Assembly: GCA_905147135.1 (NCBI GenBank)
Contig: LR990052.1
Coordinates: 18,972,200 to 19,036,199 of the forward strand
Reading direction: 5' to 3'
DNA: 64,000 bases
Source of the DNA: Blastobasis lacticolella
Lineage: Eukaryota > Arthropoda > Insecta > Lepidoptera > Blastobasidae
The notes beneath the pieces are model-generated. The model ran no database searches. It saw nothing but the letters and a program-made list of their open reading frames with translations, and had not been told where the DNA came from. A program made the position numbers and the translations under genes. Numbering within the stretch: position 1 is the first letter of the stretch; every line of letters starts with the position of its first letter. Below are positions 11,401-23,400 of the stretch, in pieces.

Positions 11401-14400
11401 CCATAGACGGTTCCCCAGTCAGTACGAGAGCCATAAGTGAAGTTCTCGTTTACATAATGAAGACCTGAGGGACAATAAAGGGCCAATGTTTTGCGCCCAT
11501 CAATTAAAATCCTCAAAGAACGTAGAACGGGGGGATATTTATGCAAAAGTTTAAGTAGCTATTATATTAAATACATTTAAACAGTAGATAGAAAAAAGTG
11601 TGCAATCAGCTGTATTGTAGCGCTGGACAAGCTGCTACTGACAGCGCAATAAGTTGAGCGAACTTATATTGTGCAACGGGGAAGAGACGAAAATATACAC
11701 ACTGATTGTGCTATAATGTCGCTTCTCCAGTTAAAAAAAAAAATTAAGTGAAATTCTCAAAATTAAAACATATAAACACTAGAATTTTACACATATTTTT
11801 AGGATGCAAGTTGCTTTTGTTAAAGTTGACTATGTTTCCTAGACATTGAAGTAATCTGGGCCTCGTTAACATTGCTTAGACATTCCTCGAAGTCATTGCC
11901 AATGCAAATGATATCGTCTAAGTATAGCACGGATTTTGAGCCTTGAGACCTTAAGAAGGTGAAGACCTTAGTCGTCACTTTAGTAAACCCTCGCTGGGCA
12001 ACCGAGATACTAATGCGGTAAGGCTGAAAATTTGTAAATTCTGCCATCGAATTAAAGCTTTTATGGTTCACAATTTTAAATTTATCATATTTAAAAATGT
12101 GTTTCTTGAAATTTATTTTGAAATGGTTCTGTGGTCCGATATACGTGGTCGGTATAAATTTATTTGTGATTTTAGATTTATGGTGAATCTTTTTTCCCAT
12201 TCGGTTTAGGTGACAGGAATATTTTAGATAAAAGTTGATTAGGTATGTGGGGCTGCGGCCTGCCCAATGCAAGGTGTTCGGCTGAACACTCTGAAATCGC
12301 ACCCAAATCTACTGACATTTTAATGGACTAGGGGACTTCTTTTTGTCAGGAGCAAAAAGTTTGGTATTGGTCAGGAGACAGAATACTTGTCTATACCAGG
12401 GGCAACATAGATATTGTGCCACGGACTTATAGAATGGAACTTCTAAGCCGTCCTGAATCAATGCCAACAATTAATTATAAAATAATTGTCCGCGACCAAC
12501 GTGGCGCACCTGAGTCACTTAGGTGACTATGTAGGCGCGGCTGCGGCGGCCGGCGGCTTCCGCGGCGCGGGGGCTGCTTGGCCGACGCTCGCTGCGGCCC
12601 GGTGACGGCGGCGCGGGGGGCGCCGCCCATTTTCCCGGGCTCGCGTGGGCGAGCAAGGGGTATGTCGATGGAGCCAATTCGCACACAGTACTTCCGAATA
12701 GCGTTTCGTTTCGGTGAGTGTTACGGACGACATTCAAGAACGCCTTATCGTTAGGCGTTATTATTATCAGTTTTATTCTCGATTTCGAGTCCATAAAATA
12801 AAGATCGCAAGAGTATGAGGCGGGCGTCACTCATATATTTGACGGCGATGAATATGGTTCTCCTCGTTGGAGTACGTGTTGCGGCGCGGATGACCGCAAC
12901 GAAGGCGCCGAGTCGCCGCCGCGCCGTCGCCGCTTTCTTGTCGCGGCCGCAGGCGCTCTCGATTATCGAGCCTAAACTTTATTATTACGAAATTTTATTT
13001 TTGAGCCTGGGGTAACTTTATGTTTTCCGGCACTAAATAACTCTTAAGGATCTTTTCCTTGTAAGGGAGTCACAATAGACTCATATTGTTACGTATTTTG
13101 TTCCCGTGCTCGGGTTCGATGTGGATATTGGCTTCGAGGGCCCGCACCAGCTGAGTTAGACCCAACTGTGCGCGGGCGCATCGGACGGCACCGACGAAGG
13201 CTCTTTCGCTACTCTAGCGGCGACGGCGACCTGGGACAGGTCTGTTGACGCCTCAGTAGCAAGTAATACCTCTCAGTAATTGCATTCGGAGGTGTGTCGA
13301 TGTCTAAAACCGCAGACAAATTCATATTATGTCCGTTTTAGAACAAACGAGTTTAGGAACGAGTGGTCGATTACACCCCCTACTTTACTAGTAGGTACTT
13401 AATGCCCCACTGTTTAAAGTATTATGGTTCCGATACCGGGAATCGAACCCGAGCCTCCTGGGTGAGAGCCAGGTATCCTAGCCACTAGACCATATCGGAT
13501 TCTCATCGTTTATCGAGTGTTCATAATATATTAAGGTGTTCGTATTGATCCCCGATCAACTAAAAACCATTCCGAAGATAAAACCACGGATATGTGAAGA
13601 ATGTGGGTATCTCCACAAAATAAATCCGCACTGCCGATTCTCGATCGACGGTGGCGGGTAGGTAGATGTCATAGACCTCTAAATGATTCTTGATCATCAG
13701 CAGGTTGAGACACTTGGGATTATTGCACATTGCCTTCGTGATGGTTCACGACCAACCTCCAGGTTCTGTGTCGATACCGTCGTGTTGGTTCTCGACCAAC
13801 ATCCAGGTGAATATGCACATTGCCTTCGTGATGGTTCACGACCAACCTCCAGGCTCTGTGTCGATACCGTCGTGTTGGTTCTCGACCAACATCCAGGTGA
13901 ATATGCACATTGCCTTCGTGAGGGTTCTCGACCAACCTCCAGGCTTTGTGTCGATACCGTCGTGTTGGTTCTCGACCAACATCCAGGTGTATAATTTTAC
14001 CGTCGCGTTGATTCTCGACCAACGTCCAGGTTTTTACCATCGTGTTGACTCACGGCCAACCCCCAGGTTTTACATTGAAACACTCGATGCATAAATTACA
14101 CGTATCACATTAAGCGAAAATCGCGTAAAATAGAAACTTACTTAGTTTTAATCGGTATCTAAAAACCTCGATCATGACCAGGTTGAGAAACTAGATTATT
14201 GCATATTGCCTTCGTGATGATTCACGATCAACCCCCAGGCGGTGTATGCGTAGTTATTGGATATCGTCGTGTTGATTCTCGACCAACCTCCAGATGAAAT
14301 TTTAAATATATTCTTCATTTTTTATTGTATATACATTAAAGCTAAATCACCGTCGTGTTGACTCACGGCCAACCCCCCGGTTTTGTATTAATACACTCAA

Positions 14401-17400
14401 TGCATAAATTATAAAAGTAACTACATTCGGCGAAAATATTGTAGGTACTTACATGAATTTTTATCGGAATCTGAAGTGGAATCCGAGAATATCGCCACTT
14501 TGTGACATCGTAGATTTTTGCTTTTTCTTTTAAAATACCGAATATTGTTTTCGGCGCTGCGTTTCTACTTTTGAAATTAAATTTTAACAATTTGTTGTGC
14601 ACCACGTGTGCACGATGTGCTCGCTACCTCGCACGAAAAAGGAATGACGTAAAGATGGCGGCTGGCTGTATCGATACGTAGGATCGAAAAAAAATGATCG
14701 ATTGAAAACAAATCGATTTTACTTTAAATAAACGTGCGAAGCTACCTTGTAGGCTAAAGGGACTACGTTGTGAATTATCTTATATCTGAAGAATGAAGCG
14801 ACGAAATATAATTTCAAAAATACATTGTTAAAGGTTGTTAAGTCAGTAATTACTTTATACCACTGTATTAAAGTTGTCTTTGTGGGGGAAGCTTGTTAGT
14901 TTGAATTCTATGCTAGATAGTTAACCTTATCTCCCTTGTCATAGATTCGCCAATGAGTGTTTTCCCGATCGCAATATCCACCAAATGGAACCAACGAATC
15001 GTGAGGTTTTCTCTCAAAATAAACCAAAGTCATTGCCTAAAATGTATCCGTCATTTTACAGCTGTTGTTTATGCCAGCTTGTATTTCGACAACGAACCAA
15101 ACGTGTTAGTAACGGCATCTAGTGGATTTTCTACCCTCATTGCCATGTTTTTTTTATGTCATACGGTAGCCAAACAGGCAAGCGGGTCACCCGATGGAAA
15201 GTGGTCACCACTGCCTATAGACATTAGCAACATCAAGAGTATCGCCAATGCGTTGCCGACCTCTATAGCACATTGCTCTGGCAGCAAAAAGGCAAATGCT
15301 CTTCACTGCCAAAGCTACGTCATTGCCATTTTTCACCCGTTCAAAACCCACTTCCTTCCCCCCCCCCAGAGTACCCGCAAGACGACAGCCAAGCACTGGT
15401 TCTGCTGGCGCTCCGCAGTTGCCACCACCCCGTGTGTGGGTCGTGTGGGCGCCGCGGCTGGCTCCGGCTGGCTGCGCGGCTGAAACTCGACCCGCGCCGG
15501 TTGGTCGCGTACCACGCGCAGAAGCTCATCGATCAGTACATCGAACACTATACGCCTACTGAGGTGAGTTGGTGGTGGGTGGATGTTGGGTTCGGGGCGC
15601 TAGATGCGGGATGGGTTATAGGGAATGTGGCGGGAAAAGTGACTTGTATGCTGCTTGGGGAAACAGAATTCTCACGTCTTGGAAATAGACCTATAGTCCA
15701 TTCGCGTTTAGAAAATAGTGAGATAAAGTGTTTTCTAGTGGAGTAAAAACTAATAAATTTATATTTAAAAGAAGTTTTATTAATGAATAAAATATAAAAC
15801 GCCCGCGTCCTGTACCTCGCGCGTTTTTTGTTGTGGTTGACTTACCTAACGCAGGCTGTAAGATAGTTTGCCATCTCAGTCGTATAAAAAAAAATTTAAA
15901 TGCACGGATATCCGGCATGCTTGCGGTTAGTGTGCGCCTACATGGAAGGCGCCAGGGAGCGCCGTGTATTATCATTAATAATACGTAGCATAATCTGGCT
16001 GCGAAAGATCTGATAGTCGTCATAGCGGCATCAGCCAAGATGCCAATCGTCGGCTACGTTCGCAGCGTTCTCCTCTACGGCTCCTATCTACGAGCGCTAG
16101 CCAAACATAGCCTAGCCAAGATGTCAAAGGTTTTCGCTATTCCAAAATCCACGAGATGGCACTACTGCGACGTGAGGTCTTCAAAATAAAGCCCTGTAAA
16201 ATAAAGGCTGGAACAGATTCGTAAATTTTCAGCAGTCGTTACTGTCCAATAGCATGACACTATTTTGACAACAGACCTTGAGTCTCACTAGCGCCATCAG
16301 ATCTCATGAAAACCCTCATTGCTTAGTAGCGATTCTATTGCGATTGACGATCGAAACTAATCCGCTGCGCTTCGCAACTTCGCAATGTTCGCAGTATGAT
16401 CTACGAGCGCTGGCTAAACACAGCCGACAAGGCGGTCTAGCTAAGATGCTAATTGTTTAGTAGCGATTCTATTGTAAAATGTATTTAATATGTAAATTAA
16501 TACCTGGACTTCTTACAAAAGTTATAAATAAATTATGATTATTGCGGTTGAGTTATCAACTTATCAGCTGCGCTCGGCTAGCAGCGCAGCGTTCGTAGTA
16601 CGGCGCCGATCTCCAAGCGCTATCCGAACGGAGCCGACAACCTACAATCGCAATAGAATCGCTACGAAGCATTCTTTCATCATTAATTGGCATTTTATCT
16701 CGTCTCGAAACATTCCTTGCAACACTGAAACCTGCCCCCGTTCCCAGACGGTATCGGGCGTGGTGTCGACGCTGGTGTCGGTGGGCGGGCCGCCGCTGTG
16801 GGCGGCGGCGTCCGCGGCGGCGCTCCGCCCCCTGGCCGCGCCCGGGCTGGCCAGGGTCACCCGCGACGAGTACTTCACCTACCTCACGCCGGAGGGCGAG
16901 CTGTACGATAAGAGCGCTGTGCCGGGGTGAGTACTGGAGTGTACGGGATGCGGTGAATGTATGATATGGATAGTATAATTTGAACAGCTTAAATAATAAG
17001 AGTGAATAGGTTGATTCCATCTTCGGCAGGATCGTCGTTTAAGGTCAGCTTTCGTACCATGACGGGTCTTCTCGCTCAAGATTGAACTTTGTGTCGTTTA
17101 TTTAAACGCATCTCTCACTAATAAATCTTTGAATCTTCGACAGAGTTAACTGTAAATTATAATTGTAATTTATTTTAATTTTAATTCAATGGCAATTTCT
17201 TTTTAATACCTGAGAGACTTTTATTACTAACACCAATGGATTCATAAAATCTAACAAATAAAAGAATTTAACTTAATTTATTTCGTTTTTGCGTACTACA
17301 AAGTCCGTCAGGCTACATTGGCTGGCGGATGGCGTGCATTACTGTAGCGTTCACGAATACGAAAACGGGTGGGGTTGAAATCTGACGTAACGTAACTGCA

Positions 17401-20400
17401 CTTTCGCGCGCACCTTACGGAAGGCTCGCATCCAAGAGTTATCATCCTCACACTCTATTCCATACCGCATTAATCTACCAGATTTAAACGTCAGACCTGT
17501 AGAAGTTTCTTTATACTAGAAGAAAACACAACTGACACCAGCCACACAATCATTATCATTTGAAATGTACTATGTTGTTGCAATAAAGAGTTTACATACA
17601 TATGGATGCTGATAAGCTATAATGTGTTAACCCTCATAAACTTGGTTTTGAGAAAATGGCGTCTTAAGATGTTAAACCAATTCTTATAAAGTTAGCTTGA
17701 AAAAATATGTGCCTACTATTCTTTTCTCTGTTTAATGAAAGAATAATGGATTAGAAATAGATTACTATTACAAAAAGACAACAAGCTAGTATATTCTTTC
17801 AAAAAAATGAGATAATTGCATATTGCAAAATATGGAACACTATGTAATATTCGAAACATCAAATTAAGGAACATAACACTGTTTTGCTAAATGCCAGTAC
17901 CAGGATTATATATACATACATTATCATCATTGTCACACTCAACTCTTTGTCTATAAAATCCCACTTGACCGTACCCTGTGGCCTGTCGGCCGTGGTCTGT
18001 CGGCAGCAACGAGGACGGGCGGGAGATGAACCTGAAGCGCGAGAGCAAGGCGTACAGCTACAAGGAGCAGCTGGAGGAGCTGCAGCTGCGCCGCGAGATT
18101 GACGACCAGCGCCGCCGCCAGGGGAAGACCAAGGAGGTACTGCCTACGTCTACACTCGGGGATGAAATTCGAGGTCCAAAGTTAACTAAAAAACCCGGGG
18201 GTTGATTATTTAAAATAGTATTTTTTTATTTATTTAACAATTTATTGCACACAATAAAGAAATACAGAGATGTAACATAGATATAACTGACACAACAGGC
18301 ACTACTTATTTTATTTTTTTATATTCATATGATTTTGTTTCATTTTTGAATGTGTACATTTTTATCAATATATCAATGATTTTAAACAATTTACCGCTTG
18401 GGTTAATTTTTTATTGAGGGAATCTTGAATTTCATCTCCGAGGTATTGAGATAATTTTTCGTACAAATTTTGAACCGGCTCAAGTGGACTAGTGCACGCC
18501 ACACGTCCTCTGACAACCTAATTCTGACATGTCTCGCTAGATGGCGGTGCTTGAAACTAAACGATTCTTAATCCATATCCAATCTATAAATTAAATATCC
18601 TGATAGGCTCTTTCATTTAATGTTCAACCGCCAGGTGCCGCTGTCAGCGAAGCAGAAGGAAGCGATTAAGGCGCAGCTGGCGAAGGAGAGCGCGGTTCGA
18701 CAGAGGCTCGCCGAGGTAAGGAACTCTTCTAGTGCTGTGAATTTTGGGGTGTAACGCTAGGTGCTATTCGGCTCACTTCGCTCAAGTTTAGACGCAGACC
18801 ATCTTTAACTTCCGTATATGTTTTTCAAAACCGAGATTCTATCCTATTGCGTGCATTATCCAGTATCAGTATATTGCATGCGAAACCAGTGTCTACTTTT
18901 ATCATGTGTTTTCTTTCTAAAAACAATTGAGCGGTTAGCGATAACACTGAATGAATACAAACTAAACAAAAGGAACTATAACATACCGATAAGAAAAACT
19001 TCCGAGAAAAAGGCAAAGACAGCTCAATGAGGGTTATTTACGATAAGCGATTTCAAAATCCATGGGATCCATGATGGCGCTACAGTAAAGTAAGGGCTGC
19101 TGTCAAAATAAAGCCGTATCATTGGTTGGAATAGATTTGTCAATTCATAGCAGATGGTTCTGTCTAAAAGCGGGACAGTATTTTGGCAACGGACCTTACG
19201 CCACCTGAAATAGTGAAAACCCTCATTGTGTTGTCTTTTACTATTCAATCACATTTTATGCACTTTATCTTGGCTAAAGGCCATTCGCGTTGAGAAAATA
19301 GCGAGTAAAGGTGTTTTAAAAATAGAATAAAAATCAAATTAATTGTCTTACATTAAAAATAAAGTCAAGGATATTCCTTTGCTTAGCAGCCAGTCGAGTA
19401 TTTATGCTGTTTATTTCAACCGGTGAGGTATTCATTTTTATTATTTTCTGCCGCCAACTGGTCACTGTGAACTTAACTTTTTAATTTGTTGCGACCCCAC
19501 TGGTCAAGGGGCGGGGCTAGGCCGGGGAGCAATGATGCCTCATTATTTTATTATCGCGAATGAACTTTGGATTTTAGACTCGACCAATTTAAAGGCCCAG
19601 TTACATATGCTACTTTTCGGCACGCGCGAGACTGTTCAAACAAAACATCATTCAAAAACTTACAATAACAACAGGAGTAAATGTTTTTAAAGAAACCGTC
19701 TTGCCAAGCTAAAACAAGCACACCAAACTCTATAATATGTAATTGGGGCACCAGGCAGTTCATCCGTGACCCCTAAAGAGTAGAATAGAATAGAGATTTA
19801 TTTTATGCTATGCACATACAAACAACATATGCTAGTAAAGAACAAATTACAAAAATACATGAACTAAGAACAACTTAAATTGTCACGACGTAACTTAAAC
19901 ATTATAAAACTATAGGTAAGTCGTATGTGTGTGCTGTAGCACAAAAAGGTCTTGACTCAGCATAGTGTTGCCTGGAAGAGTACTAACTCACCTCCACCCA
20001 GGTCCTATCGACCTCTCGGTCATACGGACCGCGTCAGACCTAATCACGGATGCGCACGCTGACCCCTGAAGAGTCAACCAACCCGTCCGTATATCCCTCA
20101 ACAGCTAGACAACAACGTGAAAGCCGGCGTGAGTCTCCTCGCTGCCGTCCAGCGGGGCTCCACTGACGCGGTCTGTTTGAACGCGCGGCCCGCAGTGCCC
20201 GCGGTGCTAGCAGCCTTGCGGTCACCACTGGCCGCGCTGGCGGCCGTCCAGCTGTACTGCGAGCTTCGGCCCGCGTTGCTGCCCGCGCGGCATCACGCCA
20301 CGCTGGGGGATACTGTGGCTAGGACCACTATCAGGTACGGTACTCATCATATCGGCCAGAAGACGCCCGCCGCTTGGCATTGGCCTCCCCCCAGATATCT

Positions 20401-23400
20401 TCACAGAGGCTGGTTCTGTACTTTTCGGATCCAGCTGGTACCTTCTTTGCCAGGTCGTCGGTCCAGGGACTAATGTGGTTTCCTATTAGTGAAATAATTT
20501 TTTGAAACACTCCTGTAGTTTTAGAGTTTATTTGTTACTTCAAGAAAGGAGTGAAAACGTTTTTACGGTGTCGGGAACACGTCTGGTGTTGCAAACGTTC
20601 ATAGGCTGCGGTGGCTGTTTACCATCAGAGCAGGCCGTAAGCTTATTTGCCACCAATGTGGTAAAAAAACGTTATAAAAATACAAATATTTTCTCTTTCT
20701 CTCTCTATTTCTCTCTCTTCTCCCTCGTCTATTTTTTTCTCTCTCTCTATTTCTTTTCTCTTTTTCACTTTCTCTATTTCTTTCCCCTCTCTCTTTATCT
20801 TCCCTCCCTCTCTCCCTCTTTATAACATCAACATAATGATAACCCGCCAACGCTACTCCCCCCCAGGCTCCACCAGCCGCAATGCGACCTGGACCCGTCG
20901 TGGGAGCAGGAGCCGCTGCCGGCGGCCGCGGCGCGCGCGGTGGCGCTGCTGCACGGTGTCACCGGGGCAGCGCTGCCCTCCGCCCGGGTCAACCACTTCA
21001 CTGCGCCGGGACTGTGCTACGTGTTCCCGCTGATTAAGCAAGGTGGGTGGGGTGGGAGGTTGGTTTTATGTGTGGCAGTGGCGAATGAGTAGATAGATAG
21101 ATAGATAACACTCTTTATTGCACACAAAATTACAGGAAAGAACATTTAACAGTAATAGATAGCAGCTTCATCTTACCATCAGGTGCGTACCTGATGGTAA
21201 GATGTAGCTGTCGCTCATAACATCTGTGGAGGATTTAGTTTCAAGAAACAAACCGTCAGGTGTGTAATCTGTTGCTTACTATGAGGACTGAGATGAAATG
21301 GCTCATGTTATGCTTTTAATACGGTATTTCGGCAACTCTGTATGAGCTGTCAAATTACAGAATTAGTATGAAAGAAGATCCAAACAATTCAGCTTTATCA
21401 TCATCATCATTATCTAGGCGCTATGTCCTGGTTGTACTCCCACGCAGTGCGTGAGGACCTGGGGTCCGCCTTCGTACTCTTCCTGGCTCACTTCCTTTGG
21501 TCTTCGGCATCCTTGGTGGTGAGCTTGTTGCCACGCGTATCTCTCTTGGCGACGTCAAGCCTTATGGCTTCAGCAATTCAGCTTATGTGCCCAAAAACGA
21601 TATATCGTTAGAAAGGTTTTATTTTATTCTACAAGTCTTACTACGAATGGCTGTATGAAAAATGAGCAAATAAAATACAACATGACTGCCATCTCATGTG
21701 ATAATGATAATTGAATGAATGAATGAATGAAAGATATTTATTGATTAACAAGGACACTCAATTACAATAATCACATATTTTAAATAAACAGTAATCATAC
21801 AAATAAAAAACATTTATAACAAATTACAAAATTAATAAATCGATTCGGTATTGCTGTGCTGTGGCACGCACACCTTGTCAACAAAATCAATGTTGTCAAT
21901 GATCGACTTGCACTATTTCCCCCTCCCCCGCAGCCCTAACCGCCCCCGGCATCCGCGGCGTCGAAACTACCCAAGTTTCGAACAAATAAACTAAACCTCG
22001 ACTGTCATCGCACCTAATGGCGATCGACGCTGCGACCGACGCTGCAACCGAACCTGTCTTATGCGCCGATTACATTTGACTAAATTCAGAAACAAAAAGC
22101 GTGGGAGCAAATCAAAGTGGAATGTATTGTTCATAGAATAAGGTCCATTTTTGTATCACGGATTTTGTATCGGACACGGAGCGACGCGTGACGTAATGAG
22201 TAGTAACATAGTGTGAATCTGTGACTGGCCTCTTTGCAAGTAACTTATAATGTAATGTGCTGTAGATTCTTGTTGAATAAAGAAAAAATATATATTATAC
22301 ATCCCACCCCCCGCAGCCCTAACCGCCCCCGGCATCTGCGGCGACGAGACCACCCTGCTGAGCGGGGTGGCGGTGCTGGCGCACCACGCGGCGCTCCGCC
22401 CCCCGCCCCCCGCGCCGCTCATGGAGCCCCAGCTGTTCCCCATCGACCACATGTTCCGGCTGCTTATCGATCTCATCAGTGAGTATTGCTGCTCTCAAGT
22501 TGAAAGCCTGAGACAACTTTGACAATTCAATGTGCACGAGTGTTGCCACAGGGTAGTGCTGTTCGTATCGATATAAAAAAATTCTTGACTTTGGGTACTA
22601 GTGGTTTATCCATTAGTTGGCAAACCATACATTCATGTCGATATTGATTATCGATATCGGCCACATCACTATGTAACATTTTGTCTGTCATTTACTTGTC
22701 AAACTTGTCTCAGGGATTGTGGTTTTAAGTATATAATGAACTAGTCTGGATAGTACGTCTGGCTATATTGATGTTCGAAGTAATCTGAAACGGTGCTGTA
22801 GTGGGCGGGACTTCCATCCGAAGCTCATTCAAAATTATATGTACCCCAAATTTGTAATTTTTTTATCACACAACAATAACCCACATCAGTAAATGTACAC
22901 ACTTGGAAGGCGGGTTGGAGATCGCAGTGAAAATATACACCACATACATAAAAGCACTGCTGTCCATTTTCTGGTCTAAGACATTGGTTTGCTTTTACGA
23001 TTCCAAGTCGAAGGGTTGATACAATAAGGATGCTGATTGGGTCAACATTTTTTAATAACAAATGATCCGTCGGATTTCCTCGAAACTAATTTTTTATTTA
23101 TCAAAGATAAATCGTATCTTAGTTCGAAAGAGGGACTCGTGACATCACTTCAGTAAAATTTGACCTTAGGCGTGACGTCACGCACGCAGCATTTCAACGC
23201 ACTGTATCGGCGTTATTTTTTCTCTACATACAGTCATTCAACTAGTTGGTTGACCCCGCGACTTTAAGATATGATAATATTAGTTGTATGACTCTACCAA
23301 AACAAATACGCGTCCAATAGTTTTTGACAATCCACCTGACACACTAAAAAAATTGCATTCAACATCCCTATTCTACTCAGCTGCACATTACACGACCAAA

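Larger units (their letters stand above)
9945..14811. mobile_element. 4.87 kb inverted-repeat-bounded composite element
   Basis: The left end (9945-9993, ttatatttcgtcgcttcatt and following) is inverted at the right end (14763-14811). The right terminal module is longer and matches the inner part of the 328-bp neighbour for ~146 bp. Inside there is no long ORF. The element contains GC-rich islands (10205-10305, 12525-12660, 12830-12960), a reversed YLDD reverse-transcriptase fragment, a tRNA-Glu gene and a hairpin-repeat array. It looks like a non-autonomous element that has collected cargo. DIRS retroelements also have inverted ends at this size, but only a scrap of coding sequence is present. 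Confidence 0.6.

Noticed and set aside
13683..14094. Repeat-containing ORFs on both strands over the hairpin array
   Set aside because: The three frames open through the array arise from its ~113-bp periodicity. There is no domain, good start or splice context.
20599..20850. Glu/Arg-rich ORF on the minus strand
   Set aside because: It is the translation of a CT microsatellite upstream of exon 14.
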